Positions 46,300-59,600 of a stretch of DNA of 64,000 nucleotides are shown one piece after another. Source of the stretch: Areca catechu (Eukaryota > Streptophyta > Magnoliopsida > Arecales > Arecaceae). Each line of letters starts with the position of its first letter. Position 1 is the stretch's first letter. A program made the position numbers and the translations under genes. The notes beneath the pieces are model-generated. The model saw nothing but the letters and a program-made list of their open reading frames with translations. It did not search any database and had not been told where the DNA came from. The stretch covers positions 47,511,088 to 47,575,087 of the forward strand of contig CM038040.1 of the NCBI GenBank assembly GCA_021397845.1. The letters are read 5' to 3'.

Positions 46300-47262
46300 C
46301 CTATTACCCAAGAAGAAGAGAGCCCGGTTGCTCGGCTTTCTATAGGCTAATACTGATGTCTTCGCCTGGACCATGGTGGATATACCCAGGATTCCCCCGG
46401 AAGTGATCACCCACAGGTTGAACATCAATCTCGATAGCTGTCCGGTCCAGTATAAGAAGAGAAGCTTCATCTCGAAGAGGCAGAAGGTGATCGCCGAGGA
46501 GGTTGAGAAACTTCTTACTGCCGGCTTAATCCGAGAGGTACGGTATCTTAGTTGGCTGGCAAACATGGTAATGGTTAAGAAGGCCAGCGAAAAGTGGAGG
46601 ATCTACATAAACTACACTGATCTCAATCGAGCATGTTTGAAGGATAGCTTCCTGCTCCTCAAGATCGACCAGCTCATTGATGCGACCTTAGAGCACAAGT
46701 TGCTTAGTTTCATGGATGTATACTCTGGGTACAATCAAATATGCATGCACCCAGGGGACGAAGAGCACACGGCATTTGTGATCGACATGGATACGTGCTG
46801 CTACAAGATAATACCCTTCGATCTTAAGAATGCTGGGATGACATACCAACATATGGCCGATAAGGTCTTCAAGGACCAGATAGGTTGCAATATGCAGGTC
46901 TATGTGAATGACATGCTCGTTATGAGCGACCGGGAGTCAGACCACATCGTTGACCTGGCGGAGGCTTTCGATAACCTCCATCTCTATCGAATGAAGCTGA
47001 ATCCGGCCAAGGGCACATTTGGCATCGCGCTAGGAAAGTTCCTAAGTTTCATGGTCACCTAGCGAGTGATTGAGGCCAACCCGGAGAAGATCCAGGCAAT
47101 CACAAACATGATGCATCCCACATCCAAGAAGGAGGTCCAGCACTTGATTGGACGTGTCGCCACCCTAAGTAGGTTTATCTCATACTCAGTCGAGCGCTGC
47201 CAGCCATCCTTCAAGGCCTTACGCAAGATCCATGACTTCATGTGGATGGAAGAGTGTTGAAA
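46300..47262 (+). pseudogene. Reverse transcriptase of element 3, truncated and catalytically changed
   Basis: Motifs as in element 2: LSWLANMVMVKKASEKWRIY, DSFLLLKIDQLID, FMDVYSGYNQICM, IIPFDLKNAGMTYQ and MQVYVNDMLVM. The catalytic YVDD is YVND, so the copy is inactive even where the frame is open (46373-47060). After a stop at 47060 it continues IEANPEKIQAI to about 47262 and is lost near 47330, before RNase H. Confidence 0.85.
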
Positions 47263-47330
47263 GACATTCGAGGGACTAAAGAAGCTCCTCACCTCTCTTC
47301 CATTATTATTCATATAGGAGAGTTCTGCCC

Positions 47331-47789
47331 TCTACACCATATTCAAGCCTACTCTATCTCCAAGATCAAGATCTAAGAAGGAAGAAGCATAAAAAATCAG
47401 TTCACTCCAAGGAGTATGCAAGAAGAAGAGAGTTTGTCGACCATCTTCCTAACGAGGCTGTGCCGATCTACTTCTAGTCTTTGTTACTATTTGTCTTAGT
47501 TTATTTAGTTATTATTTTCAATTCCTTGTAATCAAGTTTTTTTATGCAATTTAAATTTCTATTATTTATTCTTCTTGCAAGTAGATGCTAAGATCTGACT
47601 AGTAGATCAAACGTACCGAGTTTTATTTTTTTATTGCACTTTAAACATCTTTTTTTTGACTTCAAATTATTCTTTCATTTTCCTATTAAAATCAAATATT
47701 TCAATTTTTTTTATGCACTGCCTTTTCCATGGATTCGACCCGACTCATCCTTTTTGTATATTCTTAATTTAATTTAGAAGTCAGTTAAT
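47331..47789. other. AT-rich junction between element 3 and element 4 fragments
   Basis: Contains a purine-rich stretch, then T-rich sequence and CCATGGATTCGACCCGACTC, which looks like LTR or untranslated retroelement sequence. No boundaries could be fixed. Confidence 0.4.
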
Positions 47790-48290
47790 TAAACTGATAG
47801 CCACGGTGTCTTAACGATAACATCACGTCCTATCATGACCTTCTTCAAAGTAGTTGGAAAAGCAAGATAGTGGAGGGCATCACTTGTATCTTGAATCATC
47901 ATATGGGTTTTAAAACTGCTCGGATGATTAAGAGGATCAATAGTTCCATCATAGGGTTCTAGTTATGGGATCTTGAAATGAGACCGGATTACTTCTTTCA
48001 TAATTTATTGAGAAAATGGAGGTCGTAAATCATAAGTCACGAGCCATTCATCGCTTCTTCATTGATCATCGAGCTTTGCAATTTGCAGCTCTAACTTCTG
48101 GAACTTTCTCTCATAATCATTATGTCCTTGAATTTTCTTACTTTATCGGGTACTTCCTGGAGTAGAGTTCCTTGAAGATTCAGAAAGAGATCTCAAATGC
48201 TTTCCTTTGAATCGACTTTCTTCATATTCGTGGTATCGAGAACTTTGCTGTACGGGGATCATCAATCCAAAGAACGTCAATATTGAGAAT
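47790..48290 (-). pseudogene. Gag fragment of a fourth gypsy-like element
   Basis: The minus strand reads, with small breaks, FKIPELEPYDGTIDPLNHP, SSFKTHMMIQDTSDALHYL and AFPTTLKK, the retrotransposon gag core (compare VDPYDGSTDPLDHLESYKA in element 2). It ends soon after at a stop, so the rest of gag and pol are missing. Confidence 0.65.
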
Positions 48291-48491
48291 GTCAACTTAT
48301 GGCATCGAATGTCTCTCAAAGGAGATCGTTGATTGAGTATAGAGGCAATTGGTTGATGATGTATGCTAATTGCTACTTCTTGAAGATTCTAAACAGCGAC
48401 AGTCAGGGTTCCATTTTATTCAAGAAGATATCAATCTGTTACTGCCCCACGCTCATTGTGGGGGGTGCAGTATTGTTCTTCGGTGGAGGGT

Positions 48492-48541
48492 TTGGCGGAT
48501 CATTCTTTTTGGATAGCTGGCGGATCATTCTTTTTGGATAG
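48492..48541. repeat. Short tandem duplication
   Basis: GGCGGATCATTCTTTTTGGA followed by TAG occurs twice in direct succession. Confidence 0.8.
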
Positions 48542-48626
48542 TTGAGGTATTCTGTACTTTTTTCTTTACCATCTTCTCTTTTAAAATTCTCCTTTCCAAA
48601 AGAGATGGCTTATATTTTCTTGCCCT

Positions 48627-48646
48627 TCCCCTTCCTAGTGCGCCAA
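48627..48646 (-). other. Primer binding site of element 4
   Basis: The minus strand TTGGCGCACTAGGAAGGGGA lies between the gag fragment and an LTR-like end (TTCAGCATCA), a few bases after the LTR. Confidence 0.5.
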
Positions 48647-48651
48647 TTTAT

Positions 48652-49980
48652 TGATGCTGAACTCCATGGGCCAATTTGCACCATCGGGAATCACCGATCG
48701 ATCATCTCAAGCGCCTGCAAAATAAGTCCCTAATTAGAGATTTTTCGGTGGGGACACTCCGATACTTAAGTCATAAAGTTCAAGCAACGGATAGATAATC
48801 TTAAGAGAAGTAAAGTCAAAAGAATACTTCACTTTTTTAGCTTAGCTTGTCTGCAGAGGTCCCCTTTTATCTGTACTTAAAGGCATTTGTCTTAACAGAA
48901 GTTAGTTATAATTAATCCCAACGTCATCTTGTTGAACTAACTTGAATCCATTATAATGGATTCTGTTATAACAACTATCTCTTTTCTTGCCATTCCAATA
49001 TTTCTTGAATTGGTTAGCAAAATCCGTTCATTGATCTATTTGGAGATAGTTCACCTGATATTTCTTTTAACTTTAAGTTGATCAGATTTTATAAGTCAGT
49101 CGGATAGTCATGCTTCGAAGATAAGTCGATTGAATTTTGTCGGCTTATCAATTTTTGGACCTTTAGCCTTTTATGAATCAATCCAATCATTCCATCATAA
49201 TACCTATAAACTTTTGGATTCAAACCTATATTAGATGAATATGCCAATTTATTAGTAATGTTGTCTATTGCTTTTGCTAATAGACCAAATTAGATCCCTG
49301 CACTATTGTATCATGTAAGAAGGTTTACATCAAACATTTTTCAGCCATTTTTTTAGGGCCTAATATCATTTTTTAGACAATACAGTACTGTTATGAAAAT
49401 TGTATCATTTAATTTATTTCATGTGTATAATACTATTTGAGCTATAAACGGCCGGGTCCGGATCCAAAACTCACGAATATTTATTCATTTGCGTTTGATA
49501 TTAACTTGGGGTTTGCTTATCCAGATTATTTTTAATTATAATATAAATGATATAATTTAGATAAAAATATTTTTTTATTTGTTAATCTACTTGTCAATAT
49601 TTAAATGATGTCAAGTTATTGTACTCTGCATTAAATAAAAAAAATATATCATTAAAGTAGTAGAACAATTGATGGGAGCTTTGCTTTCGAGACACTTGGC
49701 TGAGAACGGAAAAGTTCTTTATTCTGGTAGCTCAACAAGATCAGACTAACTTATTTATTTTTAAATAAAGAGAATATATACGGTCCGGATCTGAATCGAA
49801 TATGATGAGCAGGGGCCAATAAGATTTTCCCTCCTTCCATCTCATTTTTCACAAAAAAAAAAGAAAATTTAAATAAAAAATTATCCGATAGGATGATGAT
49901 TTGCGGGATAGCTGCATCCGATTTATCCCTCCATCTTTTTTTTCCTTGTAATAAAAAAAAAAATCGACGCATAATCCAAA
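48652..49980 (-). repeat. Probable 5' LTR remnant of element 4 and flanking AT-rich DNA
   Basis: The left boundary TGATGCTGAACTCC follows the PBS. The right boundary was not found, and part of this span is ordinary intergenic DNA. No gene is seen. Confidence 0.35.
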
Positions 49981-50022
49981 ACTCGGATAATATAATATGA
50001 TATTATATATTAAGAATAATAT

Positions 50023-50052
50023 GAGCCGTTAGATCTTTTGATCTAACGGCTC
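50023..50052. other. Perfect 13-bp hairpin upstream of eIF3a
   Basis: GAGCCGTTAGATC, loop TTTT, GATCTAACGGCTC. It lies just downstream of a TATA-like ATTATATATTA (50001-50015) and just upstream of the GC-rich leader. It could be a transposon end, a cruciform or a leader stem. Confidence 0.85.
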
Positions 50053-50059
50053 AAAATCT

Positions 50060-50637
50060 AGGTTGAAGAATAAAACCGCTGAGTCCCGGTGCCGACTGCT
50101 CCCTCTCCCGGTCGCCCTCTTTGCCTCGGCGGCTCCCCCCTCTCCACCCACCCGCAGACTGAGACCGGCGTCACTGGCCGTCTCCTCCCCGTCCTCCCCT
50201 CCTCCCTCCTCCCTCCTCCTTCCTCGGATCCGAGCCCTGCCGGCCGCCGCTACCTCGACGTCGCCGCGGCTCCCCCCCTCTCCACCCATTAGCAGACCGG
50301 CGTCACCGGCCGTCTCATCCCCGTCCTCCCCTCCCCCCTTCTCCTCCCTCGCCCTTGAACTCCTCCGTGGCTCTACCTATCGGCCCTCATCGCATCCGAG
50401 CCTCGCCGTAGCGCCGCTGCCCCCCGCCTGCCACCGTCGTTCGCCGCCGGCCGCCGCTGCCCCGACGTCGTCCCCCGCCGGCCCCCGCTGCCCCGACGTC
50501 GTCCCCCACCGCTGCCTTCCTCGGGTCCGAGCCCCACCGGCCGCTGCTGCGTACGGCGAAGTGGGGAAGCGGGAGTGGGAGATTAATCTCTCTCCCCACT
50601 CTCTCCGCGATTAATAGGGATTTTGCCCCTTTTCTCA
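50060..50637 (+). other. TIF3A1: eIF3a 5' leader exon (inferred), GC-rich and ATG-free
   Basis: It ends TTTTCTCAG before the donor GTACGG and would join the acceptor GATGCAG at 53040. Read through, neither this exon nor 53041-53095 contains an ATG before the eIF3a start, which supports an untranslated leader. It includes a ~137-bp direct repeat (GGCTCCCCCCTCTCCACCCA at 50131 and its variant at 50268) and a 29-bp tandem copy of GCTGCCCCGACGTCGTCCCC at about 50457-50515. The transcription start is inferred. Confidence 0.6.
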
Positions 50638-53600
50638 GGTACGGAGATCTTTTTTTTTTCCTCCCTTCTCCTGTTTCGGTTAGATTTCTCTATTATTTTG
50701 CATGTTTTTAAGTTTTTTATGCTTTTCGATTGAATAAAAAACGTTTGTGTGGATAGAAATCGATCTCTGCATTGATTTGATCTTGCGATCGTCTTCTACG
50801 ATTTGTTTTTGATGGAAATGGGGTTTCTTTTTAATTTTTCGTCGGATTATATAGATCTAGAATCGAACTTCTTCATTCCAATTTTTTTTCAAGAGACACC
50901 TGTCTGTATCCCATCATACTTACATTCTCTATCAAAAATTCCGAAAAATCTTATTTCATTTTTCTTAAAGAAAATTCTCTCTGACCTTTTTACTTAAGAA
51001 TTTGTGTCTAGTTTCACCCACTATCAAATCTGGGTGGGACGAGAACCGCATGCCATCATCTAGCTCCGTGATCAATTTTCCTCTTTGGATCCGAAGGAAC
51101 TTCTCTGTTTGCTTGTCAGGAATCATGGAATTGATTTTATTTTTATTTCTTCATTTTATTTATTCTCATTTATTTTGTTCAAATTCTTGGATGCGCATGT
51201 GGTGCAAGTGGTTTTAAAAGTGCTTGTCTTGAATTTTTTTTATCGATCAAAAAAAGATTTTTTATTTTCCTTTTTCTTTATATTTTTTACCAGGCTTGTA
51301 GGTGGAAAATCAATCCTTTGTCGCTACTTTTCTTCATCATCGATTTTTTTTCCCAGTTCTTCGTCTGATAGCGTTCTATCTCTTCGCTTCCCAATGCTTA
51401 TAAAATTGGAGATTATTTCTAAAAAGATTTTTTAAAAAAGAATTTATGGTTTGAAATTTAGTTTTTTGAAACTTTGAATGTAAGGTTTGGAACCCGGATT
51501 CGGATCTGGATATTCAAGATCTATTCGAGTCTGGGTCTGATACTTCAAGACTGGACCCAGTATTCAGGTCCCGGTCTGGATATCTAGGTTCTGGCTTGAA
51601 CCCGAACTGAACCTGACCCATTGACAGCTCTAAATAGAGAACATTGACCATTTGTTTGCTAAACACCTGATTGGCGTTAGGAAGATATAGGCCAGCTTTT
51701 GCACTGCTACAGAGTTTAATCCAAACGTTTTTGGGTTGTTAGATAAAACTGGATTAGAGATATTTTGAATCCGTGTTTGTGCACAAAGAATGGGCTTTTT
51801 GAGCTAGTCAAGTAATTCTGCAGGGCTGTGTGACTCTGTTGTGTTTAGCAGAGTTGTTCCAGATTGGAAGTTAGTTGATTATTGTTGCATGGAATAAGGA
51901 AGGTAAAAGAGAGAGCATGTAGGAGATTTTCAGTGAGGATCTTTTGTCTTCGGGGTGAGAATCATAATAGAAGAGTCAAATAAACCTATATAGAAGAAAA
52001 TGCTCTTGCAAATTGGCTAGCTAAGTCTGACTTGGTATTCATGGTGAGATGGAAATTTTCCTAGGGAATTTTGTGAGGACATGCCATCAACTTAAGCATA
52101 GGATTGTGATGCAATTTTGGATGTTCTTATAACAAAAAAAGAACTATTCATGGATTATGAGTAAGCCAAATGACATTTGTTAGATATAAAACTAAAATCC
52201 AATATGTTGTTTTATACACACAAACACACATTACATCACATCTCATTAATACTTTGGGAGTATATTTGCACAAATTATATATGCTGAATATTTTTGAGCA
52301 AGCTACTTAGTTATCAAATATGGATCTGACAATAGCCAGATTGGGACTGAATAACAAATTGAATGATGCATGCTAGGTCCAGAACCTATTCCAAAAGCCT
52401 CTTGTGTCTAAATTTTGGATCTTGACCCAACTTCTTGCTAGTAGGGACTAGATTATGCAGTCATTTGATGCTTTTAGCTCAACATCATATACCCATTTGA
52501 GATGCCTATTAGATTAAAAGAATTTCATTGATCTCAATCTTTAAATTGTCTTGTTTTCATCCCATTGACACTTTTTGCTCTTCTACCTAATACAGTGCAT
52601 GATTCACTGAGACTATATATAAATATATATATGTATATATAGTTTTACCTTGAACATCAGAGATTTAATACTAAATAATAATCCAGAAGACATTGATTAT
52701 GTATTGTTTTTTCTGGCAAGTGTACATTATATGAGTTGTTTATAGTTAATTCTTGGAGATAAAGGTAATCTTTCCCAGTTCTGTATCTGACTAGCGTCTC
52801 CCATATGTAATCTAGTGCTTTCTGTTGCCATGTGTTGAAGATTTAATAGCATTTCGAATGGGTTATTGTAAACATGTAATGCTTTTTAAATTTGCATGCG
52901 TTGGTGTAGTAGTTTTTTTGATATTAAGCAGATTTTCTTGAAAACTTCAGTATTCTTTACTGTATCTTGGGGTTTATTTATTATTTTTGTTATTATTTTT
53001 ATTTTGCAAGTATTAATGTGCCATTGTATGTTGTGATGCAGGCTCCATTTGTTCCTGCTTCTAGGAAGCAAGCATTAGTAATCTTTTTGATAATCATGGC
53101 TACCTTCGCTAAGCCTGAGAATGCTTTGAAGCGTGCTGAGGGTAGGTGATTTTTGATTAACCTCTCTTTCCTGCTGATGCTGTCGATCTTTTTTAGTATA
53201 ACAATTGCAAGTTTCTTTGGCTTATTCTTTTAGCATTTGTAAATGGTGTTGTTAAGAGTTTTATGGTAGAGAGGTTAGTTCAATCAAGAAGGTTTACAAG
53301 AACAGTTGTTTTCCATGATGGGAAGTTTGTCCTTTATTTTTTTTTCGTTCATTTGGAGGAATTGTAGTTATGTTAATATGAATTCATTCTCTCCATTTTG
53401 TACTGTTAATGTTTTGTGGTCTGGTTGAATTTTTTTTTTTGGCTGAGTCTTTATACTCAGGTGTTGTATTTGCAATAATTGCTTGATGACATGGAAAACT
53501 CATTCTCATTCTGTTTTCTTGAAAATTACTCACTCTCTTATGCATGAAACCAGAATTAACAAATGTTGGCCAAAAGCAAGCAGCTTTACAAGTTCTTCAT

Positions 53601-56600
53601 GACCTCATCACTTCAAAAAGGCACAGGGCATGGAACAAGACCCTGGAAAGAATCATGTTTAAATATGTAGAACTATGCGTGGACATGGGAAGAGGCAGAT
53701 TTGCAAAGGATGGGCTTATCCAATACCGTATTATATGCCAGCAAGTAAATGTCAGCTCTTTGGAGGATGTGATAAAACATTTCATGCAGTTATCCACTGA
53801 GAGGGCTGAGCAAGCCAGGAGCCAAGCACAAGCCCTGGAAGATGCTCTGGATGTGGAGGATCTGGAAGCGGATAAGAGGCCTGAGGACTTGATGCTGAGT
53901 TATGTCAGCGGGGAGAAAGGAAAGGACAGATCTGACCGGGAGCTTGTGACTCCATGTTTCAAATTTTTGTGGGAAGCATATAGAACAGTGCTTGAGATTC
54001 TGCGGAACAATTCTAAGTTGGAAGCTCTGTATGCAGTAAGTCAGCTTTCTTTAATGGTTAGCCATGAAAAAATAAGTTGCATATAACAAATTTCATTATT
54101 TGTCACCTTGTCATTTCAATCTTTATTTGTTTTGGTGACATTTGCTAGAAGGCTTTTATATCTATATTCTGTTCAATATCCTGATAGAAGTGTTTCTGAA
54201 GTTTGAAATTAAACTTTCTTTAGTTCTAATCTTTTCCCCTATAGATTTCATTGCTCTTTTTGTCTGCGTGCATGAGCATGCATAAGCCCATTGTGATGCA
54301 TATTGCACTACCATGCGTGTTTCACTGACTCTTTTGAAAACCTATCCTCTATATCTGAACTGCCAATTTGTTTGGGCTTTGCATAAATTTAAGATATGTT
54401 TGTGTGCATTTGACTAATTCTCTTCTTCCACCTACCTGCATGTGTATGCTCACTGCTATGCATCCTGAACTTTCTTATTTCAAAATGTATTCTCCTTATT
54501 ATTACTGCCTATTTGCACTTATGCATAAATCAAAAACATTTTTGTCATGCATTTGATTATTTTTCTTATGAAGATCTTACATTCTGATTTTCAGTGGCTG
54601 CTGAAGTATGTTTCATTAAGTCCCTTGTCAGTTTTAAAAACATAATATAATCATTCACTAACTAATAGAAATTTCAATTTATGGCATTTTAAATTCTGAT
54701 CTGTATCATATTTTTCAACTTGCTCTGTGATTGTTTTGTTGTTTATGCTGCCTTTTCTTTTCTTTTTTTTTTCCCCCATTTCCTATTCTTTATGTTGTTG
54801 GGGGTGATGTTTGATAGCCTGTTGAAAGGAACATCTAAAAGAGAAAAGGGAAAAACTTGAACAAATATTCTATCTTGTTAGGATTGCCTTTTATCTTCCT
54901 GGTAAATGATATGACGGGATTGAGAAGTGAACTTTTTATTATCTATGATGACTATTCGTAACTTTGTCTATTATTGTAAATTAATATTTGTGCATGAGAA
55001 AGTTACTTGGGATGTTGATGCTTGTTGAAGATCCCAGTATTTTTTTCTGTGTTATGCTCTAAATTCTTACACATGAAAATTTAATGTTAGGGTGCCTGGA
55101 ATATTAGTGACACTTGCGAATTATATTGGAAGATGGATGAAAAGTATTCTCATGTACCATCCTTTATGCAAAGTTGCTAAGATGTGTCTTGAGTTGTTTT
55201 GGGTTTGGCCTCCATTTCCATGTTAATTTGGAATTGGAGTTGTTCTAATATTGTGAATGATCTAAAGAATGGTAGTGATGATGTCCTTCCATTGTTTGAG
55301 CCTTTGTGGTAACATTTTATATGCACTTGTGACACCCTTGGCTGCCATGAAGGAGGACCTAGGCGGGCTGCATACAAGGCCTGGGTGGAATAAATTTTTT
55401 GTAGCATTCCAGCTTCTCTCCTACTTTCTCCTATGCATCCCTTGCTTATTTTTCCCTTCCCTTCTCTCTTGTTTTCCTCCTCCCCATCCTTCTCCACCTT
55501 GTCTGCCTCTTTTCCTGCTATCCTCTGCTGCCTTACCCTCCTCTCCTTCGTCTCTGCCACTCCGTTCCCCTTCTCTTTTGCACAAGTGCCTGCAAAGGCA
55601 CCTGGATGCCCACTAGGTGCTTTGTGGTACACCAACTGCTCATATATCATGACCAATCTCTGGAACCTCTTTAGAGCCCTTTCTTTTTCTTTTTCTAACC
55701 TTTTCATATGAGGTTGATATTTGATGGGAAATATCTTAGCTCTTAAGCAAGATTCGCAATCTTGATACCGGAACTTGTATTGGTACCATGTTGATATGGT
55801 GTTGGTGCATCTGGTATGGGGTTCATTTTGGTGTATCAAGACTTGACACCCCCCTCCAGTACCAAGTCTTGGTTCACTATCGATAAGGCACGGCAAACCA
55901 TTTAGGGTGATATGCACTGGTGTAGCGAACCTGGCATTAGCTATGTCAAAGTAATTGGTAGCAGTTATATGGGATTTATTCTGGCCCTATCTTTTATTTT
56001 TCTTGTTTTGCCACTTGACCTTGTTGTTGTAGGTGGTCGTCTTCAGTAGGTTTTCTTTGTACAGTCATGCAATGGTGGTTTACAACAGATACAAGAGAAA
56101 CTTGAACAATGTATGGAATAAGGAAATCTAAAAAAATAGTTAGCATTTTATCATGTAAATTAAAAGCTTGTGGGTCTTATTGGGACATTACCTACCGTGC
56201 CTGGGAAGTTGGTATTATTTATTTGTAAATTCCTGGTAGCATATCAGGGCATTGACTTGTGTCATTTTGTCAAATATTACATGTTTTGTTGACAACTGTT
56301 GGAAGTGTTTTGGAGTAGATTTTCATGTGTGCTGGCATGATTTGATACCTGTGCATAATCAATCATCTTAAACATGAATATTTTTAGTTCAAGGTGATTG
56401 AAAGCCTTTTATTCTGACCCATAACTGTATAATAATGAAAATGGGTTGACTCAATGCAATGTTGATACTACTGTGGACAGTTAAAATCGATGAACATGCA
56501 AATTTTTGAAATAATTTTTAGTACTTCATTTTCAATTCAAAAGAATTTTTTTAAAATGCTTTTAGATTACTTAATTTGGTCAAATAACAAGTTTATTCAT

Positions 56601-59600
56601 GCGACTGCCAATTTGTGGAACTATGTCCAAATGATGTTTGTTTTTTGCCCCCCCACACGCCCCCCCCCCCTAAAAAAAAAGAAAAAAGAAAAAAAAGAAG
56701 AAGAAATAAAACAAATATATGCCCATTGATTGTCTTTCAAAATTTGGCATCAATTTGTTCTTGAATAATCTGTCAATCAAACTCTTCTTGCTGCACCAAA
56801 TGGCACAAAAAAAAGTTTTGTATTGGTATCCTATTTTTGCAAAAACAGGATACCAATTCAAAAATAGGATCTTGCAAAAGTTGGGTTTTTGTTATGTCTG
56901 ATGTTTTTATTTAATTCACCTGAATGCTAATTTTTCATGAAATCATAAAATGGATGCACACTTTTATAATGGGTATTCTATTTTTATTATATTTTATTCG
57001 ATAAAGATGTTAAGTATGATTAAATGGTTTTTTGGCACTTTTAATATGTTAAATGTAGATGTCTTGACAGATGTTTTCATGTTATATAATTTGAAGAATG
57101 AAAATACATCTGAGGCAATATTTGTGTTCTGTGATTTATTTATAGAGTATTAAATTTGTTCATTTTATATTCTCAATCCTCAGTATGATTGGGCAAATAT
57201 GACTAAGGGAGTGGTTTTTCATTGGATTTGTTTAATACCTGATGTGCTCATTTGTTCAGACGAAGCATTTGGTTATCTAGGTTAGAAGATTGGTTTTCCA
57301 AGCGGATTTTCTAAACCTCAATGTTTCTGTCAGTATGCTTACAGATTTTTATATGCTTGTGTCCCTTGATAAAATGTGCAACTGTTTCTTTGAACCAATT
57401 GATAATAAAGTAATAAACATGGTACATTACATGATAACTCAGAATGAGCATTATCTTGTAGAATTTTGATTGAATAAAAATTCCATAATGGTATCTTCCT
57501 ATTATTAAAGATCTAGATCATGTGCTTGTCATTATATAACATAAGTCTTTTCGTTCTTTATCTTCCAGACTAGATATTTAACTTGGGCATTCTCATCATG
57601 ATTATCTTAACTCATTCTTCATTGTTTTGGTCTATTGTTGTTTCTTTGATGCAAGCTATCAATTTTTAGATTTAATTTTTATTTTTAATGAATATTAAGA
57701 TATATTTAAAAATGAGAAGATGAATTTTTGGAGTTTTTTCTAGAAAATTCTCAACATAAGGTATTTAATTTTTTCCCCATTTTTTAAACATGTTAGGTTT
57801 TTGTATTGGTATCCTATTTTAGCTGTACGTTTTTGTATTGCTGGGGTCATGTTGATCATGAGTTTGATTGGTCTAGTTGTTTTTATGTTTAATGTTCTCT
57901 TTAGCCCAAGATTTTTAAAATTGGAATACGTATTGAGTGAAAAAAAACTATCTTTTCATCTTCATGCATTACTTCTGTTCATCAACTCACATGTTGTTTA
58001 TTAACAATGGACTGCATTAACTTGGAGTCAATGCAAGTTCATTTCATATTCCTATATGTAAATCTGTTCAAGCAATGCATTAACAAAAATTCTATGGTTG
58101 CAAAGAATAGTAATTCGAGATATTAACTAGTGGAAGCATGAAACAATGTGGTTTTTGTATTAAATTTAATTTTGATTTTTAGGTTTTCTGAGAGATAGTT
58201 AAGATATGAACATTTTATCTTTATATTCCAGTTTCATACAAACTCTTGAATTTATGTTGTCCAAGCAAGGTTCTGTCTTGGTAATGGATGTCGTGCCAAT
58301 GCCATCTCATTACAGTGTCAATATGTGGTACGCTACGAGTTGGTGAGACATATCGAGTATCGGTATGGTATGAAATTACGCACATGTTTGGTACCACTAT
58401 GGTACAGTATGCCTGGTATAATACGATACTAAATGGTACGGCAAACCTTGTTCAAGAAATGGTTCATAATTTTGTAGGAATTGGTGCAAGGTAAAGGTTT
58501 GAAGCAGGGTTCCCGGAACCGTCCCGTATCGTCCGATACGGGGCGTTCCGTACTGTATCGGCTAAGAGCCGGTACGGTTCGCCACTGAAAAATGGTCCGG
58601 ACACCGGACCGTTGACAAAAACAAAAAAAAATTCATACCGGTACGGTACCGGTACGGTACCCTACCGGTACGAATTGCCCGGTTCGGTTCGGGCTCGGTT
58701 CGGTTCGGTTCGGTCGGTTCGGGTCGATTCAGGGTCGGTTCAGCGAGAGGGAGGAGAAATATTATTTTTTTATTTAATTTGGCATGTCAGTACACCTTAC
58801 AGTACGGACCATACCGTACCATACCATTTGCTGACCGGTATGGGTCCCGGTACCAGTTCAGCGGACCTTGGTTTGAAGTCTTATTCCCATCTCAGGAAAT
58901 GTTGACTGTTGAGGTGAGTTGTTATACACTATCATTATAGTGGATTTCATGCGGTTTTTCAATTTATAGACATAGGAATCAATTAGATATGGCTTGAACT
59001 AAATATTTCTTCTTCTCTCATCTATCTTCTTCCCCCCATATACACTATACAATGCATTAAAATGAAGTGCGTGCAGTAGCATATGCAAATGCAGTCCCTT
59101 GCCTGCACCATGTTGTTCATATGCAGTCATAGCACATGCGAACCAAAAAGGCAGTCCACATAGCATTGCATGGTTGCATACATGTCCTGCTGACATTTTG
59201 TAATTGTATATCCAACCTGCTTAGCATTGCCTGTGATCCTTTTTAACCCATATAAATAGTGGGTTCAAGCTGATGGTTAGGCTGGAGGAGGGTTTTGTAT
59301 GCTTGGGGTAGGTAATAATAATGTTAATATGTTAATTACTCCATAATTATTGCTATTAGTTTTAAATACTAAATAGTAAGCACTTTTTGTTAGCGGCCTG
59401 TTATTATTATAAGTATTGCTATTATTTATCCAAAAAATTACTGTCATTATGATTGTTTTTATTGTGTTTAAATCTATTTTATTATTTTAAATAGTTTTAA
59501 AAAAATGCTAACCACATATATGCTTGGCCTGACCTCTTGCATACTCCAGCTGCCTTTTAAAACTCCTTTTCATCTTTCTTTTCATCTATTCTTTCTTCTT

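Larger units (their letters stand above)
37730..47330 (+). mobile_element. Element 3: decayed, truncated Ty3/gypsy element with three nested insertions
   Basis: The 5' LTR starts TGATGTGGCGAG at 37730 and ends near 40453, followed by a PBS, a gag with many stops, a protease and an RT that break off near 47330 with no RNase H, integrase or 3' LTR. Insertions: solo LTR 38867-40230 inside the LTR, solo LTR 41866-43538 inside gag, and a hAT-like element 44132-45940 inside the protease. Proteins resemble element 2 throughout (for example STDEAIRRQ versus SIDEAIHRR), so it is a related, older copy. Confidence 0.85.

Noticed and set aside
50063..50614. 183-codon plus-strand ORF in the GC-rich leader of eIF3a
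   Set aside because: It begins at TTG, not ATG; the exon contains no ATG at all, and the product would be Pro/Ser/Ala low complexity.
55177..55917. 246-codon minus-strand ORF in the eIF3a intron
   Set aside because: Low-complexity Lys/Glu stretch opposite a pyrimidine-rich tract, no recognised domain, no splice or start context; likely chance.
55710..55930. GGTACC/ATACCGG-rich patch as another copy of the 58505 element
   Set aside because: Similar words but no end sequences or target duplication could be found.
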